Of a DNA stretch of 64,000 nt, positions 10,242 through 18,831 are shown in pieces. The position numbers were made by a program, and so were the translations under genes. Location of the stretch: positions 14,126-78,125 of the forward strand of contig NZ_JAQSDN010000054.1 in NCBI RefSeq assembly GCF_029945925.1. The letters are read 5' to 3'. Numbering within the stretch: the first letter of the stretch is position 1; every line of letters begins with the position of its first letter. The DNA is from Polaromonas sp. GTDB taxonomy: Bacteria > Pseudomonadota > Gammaproteobacteria > Burkholderiales > Burkholderiaceae_C. The notes under the pieces were generated by a model that worked only from the letters and a program-made list of their open reading frames with translations, was not told the DNA's origin and ran no database searches.

Positions 10242-10427
10242 CCCGCTCCCCAGACATTGGCCAAGGGGATCGGGCGAATGAGGCCCAGCAAGCAAACAGT
10301 GCAGACGGTGAAGAGCCGATGCCGACCGACAAACTGCTCGACGTGTCGCCGCTGGCGCTGCGCATGAGCAGCCCGTTCAACGCGGGTTACTGGTTGGCCG
10401 CGGCCTGACGCTTGCAAACACGCTGCG

Positions 10428-10457
10428 AAAAAGCCCGTTGTTCAACGGGCTTTTTTC
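10428..10457. terminator. Bidirectional intrinsic terminator
   Basis: A perfect 10-bp stem (AAGCCCGTTG with CAACGGGCTT) closes a TT loop. It is flanked by an A run on the left and a T run on the right, so it can serve both the plus-strand genes and the converging rsmA unit. Confidence 0.85.
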
Positions 10458-10499
10458 ATGGTGAACCGTCGCCTGGCCGATCGCCCCCGGACTGACTGA

Positions 10500-10557
10500 A
10501 AAACGGCTGCCAGCGCCCGATGGATGGGCGCTGACAGCTATCAATTAAATAGCAAAA
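10500..10557 (-). repeat. Dispersed ~60-bp AT-cored repeat, copy a
   Basis: Shows the family pattern: a GCGCC...GGGCGC segment next to the core GACAGCTATCAATTAAATAG. Lies just past the rsmA stop. Confidence 0.75.
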
Positions 10558-10574
10558 GGACGATCCGCCAAGGC

Positions 10575-11402
10575 TCAGGCGGCCGGCCCGTTTTCAAGCG
10601 CTTGGGCCAGCGCCACGTACTCGAGCACCGGCACTTCCTCGGCGCGGCGCTGCACATTAAACGGCGGGCTGTGTGGCCGCTGCTCCAGCCATTGGCCCAG
10701 GGAGTGGCGCAGCAGCTTGCGGCGCTGGCTGAAAGCCACACGCACGACCTCGCTCAGCAGCTTGACATCCACCTTCTCCGGCGCAGCCCGGGGGACCATG
10801 CGAACCACCGCGCTGTCCACACGCGGCGGTGGATCAAAACTCTGCGGCGGCACAAACAGCACGTTTTCCATCGCATAACGCCACTGCAGCATCACGCTGA
10901 GCCGCCCGTAGTCACTGGTCGCGGGGCGGGCCACCATGCGGTCGATCACTTCTTTTTGCAGCATGAAATGCTGGTCTTCAATGACCTCCACCGCGTCGAG
11001 CAGATGGAACAGGATGGGTGTGGAAATGTTGTACGGCAGGTTACCCACCACCCTGAGCTTGTCGCTTTCTCCCCCTGCCGCTTCGGCTGCGGCGCCGCCC
11101 CGGGCAGAGGCGTCGGCCTGCACCTGCTGCGCCAGCTGCCTGAAATCCACCCTGAGCACATCGGATTCGACCACCGTCAGTTGTGGATGCGTACGCAGCT
11201 GCTGCGCCAGATCACGGTCCAGCTCGATCACCGTCAGGTGCCCGAGGCGTTCGGCCAGGGGTTGGGTCAGGGCTGCCAGACCAGGGCCGATTTCCACCAT
11301 GGCCTGGCCAGGACGGGGGGCAATCGCGTGCACGATGCCATCGATGATGGCGCGGTCGGTCAGGAAATGCTGGCCGAAGCGTTTGCGCGGGATATGTTTC
11401 AC
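10575..11402 (-). CDS. rsmA: 16S rRNA dimethyladenosine transferase RsmA (KsgA)
   Basis: SAM-dependent dimethylation of two adjacent adenines near the 3' end of 16S rRNA during 30S maturation. The 275-residue protein starts [13 protein letters not shown], has the SAM-binding [11 protein letters not shown] (residues 36-46) and the catalytic NLPYNISTP motif at 121-129. Residues about 97-113 (an Ala/Gly/Glu-rich run) are extra relative to the usual family sequence at this point. It follows lptD and surA on the same strand but is separated from surA by 225 bp of hairpin-rich DNA. Confidence 0.96.
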   Translation of the reverse strand: MKHIPRKRFGQHFLTDRAIIDGIVHAIAPRPGQAMVEIGPGLAALTQPLAERLGHLTVIELDRDLAQQLRTHPQLTVVESDVLRVDFRQLAQQVQADASARGGAAAEAAGGESDKLRVVGNLPYNISTPILFHLLDAVEVIEDQHFMLQKEVIDRMVARPATSDYGRLSVMLQWRYAMENVLFVPPQSFDPPPRVDSAVVRMVPRAAPEKVDVKLLSEVVRVAFSQRRKLLRHSLGQWLEQRPHSPPFNVQRRAEEVPVLEYVALAQALENGPAA

Positions 11403-11627
11403 GCTAGCCCGGAGGCGGAAGTTGGACGGTCCCGGACGTCTCTTTCAAGCAGGGGCCGCGGGTCCGGCTTTGCCAGTCCGCGGGCGCAGCGGCCCCCTCG
11501 GGGCTGGTGCCCGCGGCTCCAAACCTGCTTGAGCAGGTTTGGACAGGCGCCAGAAGCGAAGCCTCTGGCGAGCGGCGGCCTGCAAGGTGCAGGGAGCGAC
11601 ACGCGGTGCGCGACCGTGGGGGCCACA
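11403..11627. repeat. GC-rich repeat B and palindromes between surA and rsmA
   Basis: Holds two hairpins: an 11-bp stem with a 2-base loop at 11519-11542 (CCAAACCTGCT/AGCAGGTTTGG) and a 7-bp stem around 11549-11571 (CGCCAGA/TCTGGCG). The minus strand also reads CCCCGAGGGGGCCGCTGCGCC and GGCAAAGCCGG-type blocks that recur inside the SulP gene near 22646-22740. It looks like a degenerate member of the GC-rich repeat family. The hairpins could also attenuate rsmA transcription. Confidence 0.6.
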
Positions 11628-13022
11628 TCATTGGGGCGGGTCCCGGTACTCCACGTAGGCGCGGCCGCGCACTTCCTGCGCCCAGGCGCCGTAAGCCTCT
11701 TCAAACTTTTTCTCGCGCAGCGAGGCACGCACGATTTCACGCTGCTCGCGCGGGGACAGCTTGGTATTGCGCCGCTCCAGCACCTGGATCAGGTGAACGC
11801 CGAAACGCGACACGACGGGATCCCCGACCTGGCCGGTCGCCAGGCTGTTCATGCGCTCCTCGAACTCGGGCACAAACTGGCCGGGGCCGGCCCAGCCCAG
11901 GTCACCACCGTCCTTGGCCGAGGCGTCCTGGCTGTTCTCGCGGGCCAGCGCGGCAAAATCGGCCTGTCCGGCAGCTATGCGCTTCTGGAAATCTGCCAGA
12001 CGCGCGAGGGCGGCCGCCTCGCCAAGCTGGGCCGTGGGACGCAGCAGGATATGACGGGCACGGGTTTCCACCACCGTGGCACCCGGCATGCCGGCGCGTT
12101 TTCGCTCCAGCACCTTGAGCACGTGAAAACCGGCACCGCTGCGCACCGGCCCGGCGATACCGCCGACCGGCACATTTTTCGTGGTGTCGACAAAAAGCTC
12201 CGGGTAGCGGTCGGCCAGGCGCAAGCCCATCTGGCCGTCGGCGCTGCGCCCCGGCGCATTGGAAAACTCGCCCACCAGCGCGGTGAAGTCCGTCCCGCTG
12301 CGTGCGCGTTCTGCCGCCAGCTGCGCCCTGGCTTGGAGACTGGCGACCTGGGCCGGGGTGGCGTTTTCGGGAACGACCACCAGAATCTGCGCGAGGTTGA
12401 GCTCCTGCGCGGCGGAGTCGACCCCGGCTTCCTGCTCGCGGATGAACTGCTCCACCTCCTGGTCGCTGACCTTGGCCTGGGACTCGAGTTCACGCTCCCG
12501 GATCCGGGTCAGCAGGATTTCATTGCGAAGGTCGTTACGAAATTGGGCAAAGACCAGCCCCTGGGCGGTCACGCGCTGACGCAGCTCCTCAACGGACACC
12601 TGGTTTTGCCGGGCGACATTGAGCACCGCCTCATCCACCATGGCCTCGCTGACCTGCACCCCCAGTTCCTTGGCCAGCTGCAGTTGTGCGCGCTCCACGA
12701 TGATGCGCTCGAGCAGCAGCCGTGCCAGCTCGTTTTTGGGCGGCAGCGCCGTGCCTTGCTGCGCCATTTGCTGCTCGGTGCGCAGCATGCGCGCGCGCAC
12801 CTCGTTGTTGGTAATCGGCTCGGAGTTGACCACGGCCACGATGTAGTCGGCCTGCCGTTGCACACCCGCCCCCGTACCCAGGGTGCCCAGACCCGGTACC
12901 CGCAGCTGGCCGGGCGGCCTCAGGACCTGGGCCTGCACGGAAAGGGCGGGCAAGCCCAGCACCAGCGCCAGCGCGGCGGCGCAGCGAAAGCCAGGACGGG
13001 AGAGAAAACTGGATTTAGTCAT
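11628..13022 (-). CDS. surA: Periplasmic chaperone / peptidyl-prolyl isomerase SurA
   Basis: Periplasmic chaperone that escorts unfolded outer-membrane proteins to the BAM complex. It has an N-terminal SurA domain, then two parvulin-type PPIase domains in the C-terminal half (HILLRP...DFAALARENSQDASAKDGGDLGW is typical of the second). The start chosen is the ATG at 13022, which overlaps the end of lptD by 8 bp and gives a good signal peptide (MTKSSFLSRPG, then AAALALVLGLPALSVQAQ), 464 residues. A longer frame from 13058 adds a non-signal-like N-terminus. Overlap with lptD indicates translational coupling, sensible because LptD is a SurA client. Confidence 0.95.
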   Translation of the reverse strand: MTKSSFLSRPGFRCAAALALVLGLPALSVQAQVLRPPGQLRVPGLGTLGTGAGVQRQADYIVAVVNSEPITNNEVRARMLRTEQQMAQQGTALPPKNELARLLLERIIVERAQLQLAKELGVQVSEAMVDEAVLNVARQNQVSVEELRQRVTAQGLVFAQFRNDLRNEILLTRIRERELESQAKVSDQEVEQFIREQEAGVDSAAQELNLAQILVVVPENATPAQVASLQARAQLAAERARSGTDFTALVGEFSNAPGRSADGQMGLRLADRYPELFVDTTKNVPVGGIAGPVRSGAGFHVLKVLERKRAGMPGATVVETRARHILLRPTAQLGEAAALARLADFQKRIAAGQADFAALARENSQDASAKDGGDLGWAGPGQFVPEFEERMNSLATGQVGDPVVSRFGVHLIQVLERRNTKLSPREQREIVRASLREKKFEEAYGAWAQEVRGRAYVEYRDPPQ

Positions 13023-15474
13023 AGTTGGTAAAGCGGCTGGGTGTCGTGCCCTGCTCACGCAGGTACTGGTAACGCGGGATGTTGGCTTTGAGGGTTTTCA
13101 GCGGATTGGCACCGATGCGCGAGAAACCGACGAACTCCAACTGGAATTTGATGCTCGTGCTGTTGGATGAACTGCCTGCCAGAACCTGCCCCAGTTGAGT
13201 ACGCTCCAGCACAACGCGGCCGATCCAGCAGCAGCCGTCGTATTCAATGCCCAGCACCATGTCCACGAATTTCTTGTCCGGCACACTGTAGTTCAGGCGA
13301 CCAACGCTGTACCAGCGCCCGGCGCCTTGGCCACGTCCGGCACCCAAGTCCTTGCCTTTGTCGCCCCACAGATCATTGATCGGCCATTGCCAGCCCACAT
13401 CGAACTGCTCACTGACATTGCGCTGGCGGCGATAGGAGGTGCTGATAACGCGGTAATTGCCGGGGTTGTAACGGGCGCCCACCGTCGAACGCTCGGAAAT
13501 ATTGGTCTTCGGGTTGTACTGAACAGTGGTGTCAAGTGCCCATGCCGGCGCCACACCGATGGACGCCCCGAAAATCAGGTCGCTGAAACGATCCGTCACC
13601 GGCAAACCCCCAGGCAAGGTGACCCGCTGGTCCTTGAAGCGCAGGCGCTGCGCCACGCCCACACGCAAGGCCTCGGCACCGGTTTTCGGATCCAGCAGCC
13701 GTGAAGTGAGACCAAGCGTCAGCAGGTTGGAGTCTGAAATTCGGTCGTTGCCAACAAAAGTATTCTCAGTGAACACCGTTGCGAAATTGAAGTCGTTCGC
13801 ACCCGAATCGTAGTTGGGCAGGTTACTCTGATCGCGATAGGGCGTGTGCACGTAGAAAGCGCGCGGCTCCAACGTCTGGGTGTAGGCGCGTCCGAAATAA
13901 CCGGCCTCGCGCTCGAAAGTCAGACCGCTGTCCAAGCTGAAGGTCGGCACCGTGCGCGAAGCTGTCCGCGCACCATTGGCCAGCGGCCCGTCGAACTGGT
14001 AGGTCGCGGTATTGAGCATCAGCTTGGGCGTGATGTAGCCCCCAGGCCGAATCCAGGGCCGGCTGACCTGCGCCAGCGCGAACGCACGGTTGCCGTTGGG
14101 CTGCCGGGTCAGTGAGCGATCGGATTCGAAACGGGTGTAGTCGGTGGTAATCGAATAATCCAGCCCCTCCAGCCCCGCTACCGGGACATTCACGCGTGCA
14201 TAAGTCGCGGTGAGTTGCGGCAGGCGGTCATACGGCGGAATGATGGTTGAGGTGACATCCTGCAGGGTCTGGTAGGTGAGGGTGCGCAGCGAGGTCGTGA
14301 AATACCCCCGGCCCCAGCTCACGGTGGCATCGTTGGCCAGCAGGCGCTGCGTCAGTGAATTGCCTGCGCGGGGGAAATCGCGCCAGTAATTGTTATCACT
14401 AACACGGTTCAGGTTCAGACTGAGACCCACGCCGCCGATAGCCGCGATCCGGGTATCCAAGCCCCCGCCATGAACATAGTTGTAAGACCAGCGGTTACTG
14501 TTGCGCAACCGGTCGCCGGGCATCAGGCTGGCGCGCAGTTCGCCCCTGTAAGCCGGCTCCAGATAACGAAACTCGCCGGCCAGGTCCACCCCGCGCTTGC
14601 TCATCAAGGTCGGCGAGAAGGTGGCATCGCGATTCGGTGCAATATCAAAATAATAGGGCACAGTCACGGCCGTGCCACTGAGACTGTCGATTGCAAGTGT
14701 TGGCGGCAACACGCCGGACTTGCGCTTGTCACTGAGCGGAAAGCTGAAGGTGGGCGCCGCCAGGATAGGCACATTCATGAAGCGCAAGACACCGCCCGAC
14801 GCCTCGCCAACGTCCGCTTCCCTGTCGAGCTTGAGTGTGGTCGCCTTGACAATCCACGCCGGCATCCAGCTCGGACCCTCACCGCGCTGGCAGGTGGTGA
14901 AGGTGGCGTTGTGTGCCACCAGGCGCTTGTCGTCCAGAAAGTCGATGCGGTCGGCTGTGCCGTAACCGTCGTTCTGCAGGAACCGGTAGTCCGGTGTCAG
15001 GAAAAAGCCCTCGAAGGTATCGAGCTTGATTTCCAGTTCCGGCCCGTTATACAGGTTGCCCGAACTATTGACACGCACATTGCCCCGGGCCTTGACGACA
15101 TCGGTCGGCTGGTCGTGCTCGATCCGGTCGGCGCGTATCGCCGAACCGCCGCGGCGTAGCTCGGCCTCCCCCTCAACCACGATTTCGAGATCCGGGCGGC
15201 CCGACACGCGGTTGCCAAAAACAACGGTCGGCAGCCCGATGCCCGGGCCGCCCGGCGGCTGCTCGGCCAGCATGGACGAGCTCCTGAGCAGCACCGGTGC
15301 GCCATCACTGGTTTTGACACCCGGCAATTCCTGCGCCTGCCCCGGGGTTGGTACCGGGCTTTGGGCATAGGCCGGCCCGCCATGCCCCAAACCCAGCATG
15401 GTGCAGGACACAAGGCTGAGGACGGCATGGGCGACCGGAGAATGAATAAAACGCGAGCGGGATGCGCGATGCAT
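13015..15474 (-). CDS. lptD: LPS-assembly protein LptD
   Basis: Outer-membrane beta-barrel that, with LptE, inserts LPS into the outer leaflet. The 819-residue protein has a signal peptide (ending near PAYAQ), an N-terminal OstA/LptA-like periplasmic domain (about 95-250: VVEGEAELRRGGSAIRADRI, VKARGNVRV) and a long C-terminal barrel ending in GTTPSRFTNYD. It heads the lptD-surA-rsmA cluster. pdxA, which often lies between surA and rsmA in proteobacteria, is absent here. Confidence 0.95.
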   Translation of the reverse strand: MHRASRSRFIHSPVAHAVLSLVSCTMLGLGHGGPAYAQSPVPTPGQAQELPGVKTSDGAPVLLRSSSMLAEQPPGGPGIGLPTVVFGNRVSGRPDLEIVVEGEAELRRGGSAIRADRIEHDQPTDVVKARGNVRVNSSGNLYNGPELEIKLDTFEGFFLTPDYRFLQNDGYGTADRIDFLDDKRLVAHNATFTTCQRGEGPSWMPAWIVKATTLKLDREADVGEASGGVLRFMNVPILAAPTFSFPLSDKRKSGVLPPTLAIDSLSGTAVTVPYYFDIAPNRDATFSPTLMSKRGVDLAGEFRYLEPAYRGELRASLMPGDRLRNSNRWSYNYVHGGGLDTRIAAIGGVGLSLNLNRVSDNNYWRDFPRAGNSLTQRLLANDATVSWGRGYFTTSLRTLTYQTLQDVTSTIIPPYDRLPQLTATYARVNVPVAGLEGLDYSITTDYTRFESDRSLTRQPNGNRAFALAQVSRPWIRPGGYITPKLMLNTATYQFDGPLANGARTASRTVPTFSLDSGLTFEREAGYFGRAYTQTLEPRAFYVHTPYRDQSNLPNYDSGANDFNFATVFTENTFVGNDRISDSNLLTLGLTSRLLDPKTGAEALRVGVAQRLRFKDQRVTLPGGLPVTDRFSDLIFGASIGVAPAWALDTTVQYNPKTNISERSTVGARYNPGNYRVISTSYRRQRNVSEQFDVGWQWPINDLWGDKGKDLGAGRGQGAGRWYSVGRLNYSVPDKKFVDMVLGIEYDGCCWIGRVVLERTQLGQVLAGSSSNSTSIKFQLEFVGFSRIGANPLKTLKANIPRYQYLREQGTTPSRFTNYD

Positions 15475-15583
15475 CGGAAGTATGAGATAAACCCGTTTGT
15501 GAAAGCTGGCCCGATTATCCTATGCCCACCCGACCCTTTCCCCATCTTTTGATGTATCCATTTGGGGCACGCCGAAAGACCGC

Positions 15584-16756
15584 ATGACCGAATCCCCCAT
15601 TGTCTGGCCTGATGCCACCCGCGCCCGCGCTTTTTCGGCCTGGCTGCAGACCCATGCTCCCACCCACGGCCTGCTGCCAGAGACGGTGCAACCCGCATCG
15701 GCCGACGCCAGTTTCCGCCGCTATTTCCGGGTACGTACAGCCGACGGCGGCAGCTGCATCATCATGGACGCCCCGCCCGCGCAGGAGGACTGCGCGCCTT
15801 TTGTCAAGGTGGCCGGGCTGATGGCCGGCGCCGGGCTGAATGCGCCACGGGTGCTGGCCTGGGACCAGGCCCAGGGCTTCATGCTGCTGAGCGACCTGGG
15901 CGCCCGGACCATGCTCGAGGTGATCGAGCAGCAGCCCAAAGCCGGCAAGGCCCAGCGCGCCTACGACCTTTACCGGGAGGCGGTCGATGTTCTGGTCCGC
16001 TGGCAGCTGGCCTCGAAGCCCGATGTCCTGCCGCCCTACGACGAAGCCCTGCTGTCGCGTGAGCTGGCCCTGTTTCCCGACTGGTATGTGGAAAAACACC
16101 GGGGCATCACGGTGGACAGCACCCTGCGCGGCAAGCTCGACGGCCTGTTTGCGCAGATCAAGGACAGCAACCTGAATTCGCTGGGCGGCGCGCGCGTGTT
16201 TGTGCACCGCGACTTCATGCCCAGGAACCTGATAGCCCCCACGCTTTTCACTTCGTGTGCCTCCGGCGTTGCGCTGCCCCTTACATCGGGAACAGGGGCT
16301 GATTTTTCCAGGGGCGGCCCGTCGGACAATTTCACCACCGCAACCGGCAACAGCGGTCTGGGGATATTGGACTTCCAGGATGCGGTTTACGGGCCCATCA
16401 CCTACGACATCGCCAGCCTGATGCGCGACGCCTTCATCAGCTGGCCGGAAGACTTTGTGCTCGAGATCACCGTGCGCTACTGGGAGCAGGCGCGCAAGGC
16501 CGGCCTGCCCGTGGGGGATGATTTCGGCGAGTTTTACCGGGCGGTGGAGTGGATGGGGCTGCAGCGCCACCTCAAGATTCTGGGCATTTTTGCGCGCCTG
16601 ACCCTGCGCGACGGCAAGCCGAAATACCTGGCCGACACGCCACGCTTCATCACCTACGCCCGTGCCACCTGTGCCCGCTACCGCCAGCTCGGGCCGCTGA
16701 TGGTGTTGCTCGACGAGATTGAAGGCAACGAAACCCGGGTGGGCTACACGTTTTGA
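15584..16756 (+). CDS. APH-family phosphotransferase, AmgK-like sugar kinase, with an in-frame insertion
   Basis: A kinase-fold protein of 390 residues divergent from lptD. The catalytic loop VHRDFMPRNL (about residues 206-215) and the metal-binding ILDFQDAVYGPITYD (about 260-274) are those of the aminoglycoside/choline kinase superfamily. The closest members known to me in betaproteobacteria are anomeric MurNAc/GlcNAc kinases (AmgK) of cell-wall recycling. Between the two motifs, residues about 218-249 are not family sequence and are encoded by a GC-rich repeat (16235-16321). The usual partner murU is not adjacent. Whether the insertion is tolerated is unknown, but the frame is intact. Confidence 0.8.
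   Translation: MTESPIVWPDATRARAFSAWLQTHAPTHGLLPETVQPASADASFRRYFRVRTADGGSCIIMDAPPAQEDCAPFVKVAGLMAGAGLNAPRVLAWDQAQGFMLLSDLGARTMLEVIEQQPKAGKAQRAYDLYREAVDVLVRWQLASKPDVLPPYDEALLSRELALFPDWYVEKHRGITVDSTLRGKLDGLFAQIKDSNLNSLGGARVFVHRDFMPRNLIAPTLFTSCASGVALPLTSGTGADFSRGGPSDNFTTATGNSGLGILDFQDAVYGPITYDIASLMRDAFISWPEDFVLEITVRYWEQARKAGLPVGDDFGEFYRAVEWMGLQRHLKILGIFARLTLRDGKPKYLADTPRFITYARATCARYRQLGPLMVLLDEIEGNETRVGYTF
16235..16321 (+). repeat. GC-rich repeat B inserted in frame in the AmgK-like kinase gene
   Basis: Begins GCCCCCACGCT and continues CACTTCGTGTG, then GCGCTGCCCC. The same landmarks occur at 22646-22740 in the SulP gene. It sits exactly where the kinase family normally runs directly from the catalytic loop to the metal-binding Asp. 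Confidence 0.7.
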
Positions 16757-16769
16757 ACCCTCTCTTCAG

Positions 16770-16828
16770 CATCAAATCAGGCTCTAGCCCTTATCAAACA
16801 AGTGCCGACAGCTATATATTTTATAGCA
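16770..16828 (-). repeat. Dispersed ~60-bp AT-cored repeat, copy b
   Basis: Intergenic between the kinase gene and rsmE. Core GCCGACAGCTATATATTTTA with the GGCTCTAGCCCTT arm beside it. Confidence 0.75.
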
Positions 16829-16853
16829 ACATGCATACTCTTGAGAGCCGGCC

Positions 16854-17591
16854 ATGACGGCCCGCTTCTACGCCGACCTGCCGCTGCGCACCGGTGACTC
16901 GCTGGCCCTGCCCGAGCGCGCCGCGCGCCACGTGCAGGTGCTGCGCCTGCAGCCCGGCGCCGGGATCACGCTGTTCAACAGCCAGGGCGGCGAGTTCCAG
17001 GCGACGATTGAACGCATGGGCCGCAGCGACGTGCAGGTGAAGGTCGACGCCCACAGCGCCGTGGAGCGCGAAACCCGCCGCGCTGTGCACCTGGCCGTGG
17101 GCATGCCGGCCAACGAACGCATGGACTGGCTGCTCGAAAAGGCCAGCGAGCTCGGTGCGGCCAGCATCACCCCACTGATGGCAGAACGCTCGGTGCTGCG
17201 CCTCAAGGGTGAACGCGCCGACAAGAAGGTCGCGCACTGGCAGGGCGTGGCCATCGCAGCCTGCGAACAGTGCGGGCGCAACCGGCTGCCACCCGTGCAT
17301 GCGGTCGCCACGCTCGGCGACTGGCTGGCCGCGCTGGCGCCCGCCTCGGCGGCCACGCCCAGGCTGCTGCTGTCGCTGCGCGCCGGCACGCAGCCCCTGG
17401 GGCAGGCCCTGGCCGCCTATGACAGCGCGACCCCCGTGACCCTGCTCAGCGGCCCCGAAGGCGGCCTGAGCCCGGCCGAAGAAGACGCCGCGCTGGCCCG
17501 CGGCTTTCTGCCGGTGACCCTGGGCCCGCGCGTGTTGCGCGCCGAAACCGCGCCGCTGGCCTGCCTGGCGCTACTCACCCTGGAAGCCTGA
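16854..17591 (+). CDS. rsmE: 16S rRNA m3U1498 methyltransferase RsmE
   Basis: Methylates U1498 of 16S rRNA using SAM. The 245-residue SPOUT-class enzyme shows the N-terminal PUA-like part (residues 1-70, ARHVQVLRLQPG), PANERMDWLLEKASELGA, the SAM knot GPEGGLSPAEED (about 205-216) and LGPRVLRAETAPLA near the C-terminus. Only three bases separate its stop from the next ATG, so it is coupled to the MFS gene. Confidence 0.95.
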   Translation: MTARFYADLPLRTGDSLALPERAARHVQVLRLQPGAGITLFNSQGGEFQATIERMGRSDVQVKVDAHSAVERETRRAVHLAVGMPANERMDWLLEKASELGAASITPLMAERSVLRLKGERADKKVAHWQGVAIAACEQCGRNRLPPVHAVATLGDWLAALAPASAATPRLLLSLRAGTQPLGQALAAYDSATPVTLLSGPEGGLSPAEEDAALARGFLPVTLGPRVLRAETAPLACLALLTLEA

Positions 17592-17594
17592 ACG

Positions 17595-18764
17595 ATGAAC
17601 CGCAACCTCTGGCTGCTGGCTGTGTGCCAGGGCCTGTTTCTCACCAACAACGTGACCTTCATCGCCATCAACGGCCTGGTCGGGCTGGCCCTGGCGCCGC
17701 TCGGGTGGATGGCCACCTTGCCGGTGATGGGTTATGTTGTGGGCGGCGCGCTGTCCACCGGCATCGTCGCGCGTACCCAGAAACGTTTCGGCCGCAAGAC
17801 CTCGTTCCAGCTCGGGCTGGGGGTGGCGGTGCTGTCGGCGCTGCTGTGCTGTTACGCGGCCTACAGCCGGAACTTCTGGCTGCTGGTGGCCGCCACCGTG
17901 GTGGCCGGTTATTACAACGCCAATGCCCAGCTCTACCGTTTTGCCGCTGCCGAACTGGCCCTGCCTGCGTTTCGCGAAAAAGCCGTGTCGCTGGTGATGG
18001 CCGGCGGGCTGATAGGCGCGATTGCCGGCCCCAATCTGGCGGCGGGCACGCGCACGCTGACCGCCGTGCCTTTTGCCGGCGCCTATTTCGCGCTGGCCGG
18101 CGTGGCCTTGCTGGCCATGGCCTTGCTGGCATTCATCCACTTCCCGCCAACACCGCCCCAGCAGGCGGCCAGCGGGGGCCGGCCGCTGAGCGAGATCATG
18201 CGCCAGCCGGTGTTCATCGTCGCGGCCGCCGCTGGCGCGCTGGGCTTCGGGGTGATGAACCTCCTGATGGCCGCCACGCCGATTGCCATGCAGGTCTGCG
18301 GCCTGCCGTTTTCCGACGCGGCGCTGGTGCTCGAGTGGCATGTGATCGGCATGTTTGCGCCCGGCTTTTTCACCGGCCACCTGATCAAGCGTTTTGGCAC
18401 GCTGCCCATCATGGCCGTGGGCCTGGCGCTCAATGTGGGATGTGTGCTGGTGGCGCTGTCGGGCGTCGAGCTCCACCAGTTCCTCGTCGCGCTGTTTTTG
18501 CTCGGGGTGGGCTGGAACTTCCTGTTCACCGGCAGTACCACGCTGGCCCTGACGGCCTACCGGCCCGAGGAAAAAGACAAGGCGCAGGGCGCGCTCAATT
18601 TCTGCGTGTTCGCGGTGCTGGCGCTGTCCTCGCTGGCGTCCGGCGTGCTGGTCACCACCCAGGGCTGGACGCTGCTGAACCTGGGCTCGCTGCTGCCGCT
18701 GGGGCTGACAGGGTTTGCACTGGCCTGGCTCGCACTCCGGAACCGGGCCTTGCGCAGCGCCTGA
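17595..18764 (+). CDS. MFS transporter, substrate unknown
   Basis: A 389-residue inner-membrane protein with about 12 hydrophobic segments and the MFS-type loop RTQKRFGRKTSFQLG after helix 2. The second half (ALGFGVMNLLMAATPIAM, FTGHLIKRFGTLPIMAVG) repeats the pattern. The family contains drug and metabolite exporters; nothing in the sequence identifies the substrate. It follows rsmE by 3 bp, suggesting co-transcription, though the two functions are not obviously linked. Confidence 0.85.
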   Translation: MNRNLWLLAVCQGLFLTNNVTFIAINGLVGLALAPLGWMATLPVMGYVVGGALSTGIVARTQKRFGRKTSFQLGLGVAVLSALLCCYAAYSRNFWLLVAATVVAGYYNANAQLYRFAAAELALPAFREKAVSLVMAGGLIGAIAGPNLAAGTRTLTAVPFAGAYFALAGVALLAMALLAFIHFPPTPPQQAASGGRPLSEIMRQPVFIVAAAAGALGFGVMNLLMAATPIAMQVCGLPFSDAALVLEWHVIGMFAPGFFTGHLIKRFGTLPIMAVGLALNVGCVLVALSGVELHQFLVALFLLGVGWNFLFTGSTTLALTAYRPEEKDKAQGALNFCVFAVLALSSLASGVLVTTQGWTLLNLGSLLPLGLTGFALAWLALRNRALRSA

Positions 18765-18831
18765 TTCACTATTGATTCAGGAGCTGTCCACGCAACAAGG
18801 ACGAGGGCTGGAGGCTTGTTTGATTTAAAAC
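18765..18831 (+). repeat. Dispersed ~60-bp AT-cored repeat, copy c
   Basis: Lies between the converging MFS and hydrolase genes. Reads ATTGATTCAGGAGCTGTCC, then GAGGGCTGGAGGCTTGTTTG, the family's right arm. Confidence 0.75.

Larger units (their letters stand above)
10242..10574. other. Intergenic region with a short ORF, terminator and dispersed repeat
   Basis: About 330 bp between the barstar gene and rsmA. A 29-codon ORF (10318-10407, starting MPTDKLLDV and ending YWLAAA) may be a small peptide or a gene remnant; I do not recognise it. It is followed by a clear bidirectional terminator and a copy of the ~60-bp dispersed repeat. Confidence 0.5.

Noticed and set aside
10524..13031. 835-codon plus-strand frame
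   Set aside because: Antisense across rsmA, the intergenic repeat and surA. Such long open frames are common opposite high-GC genes.
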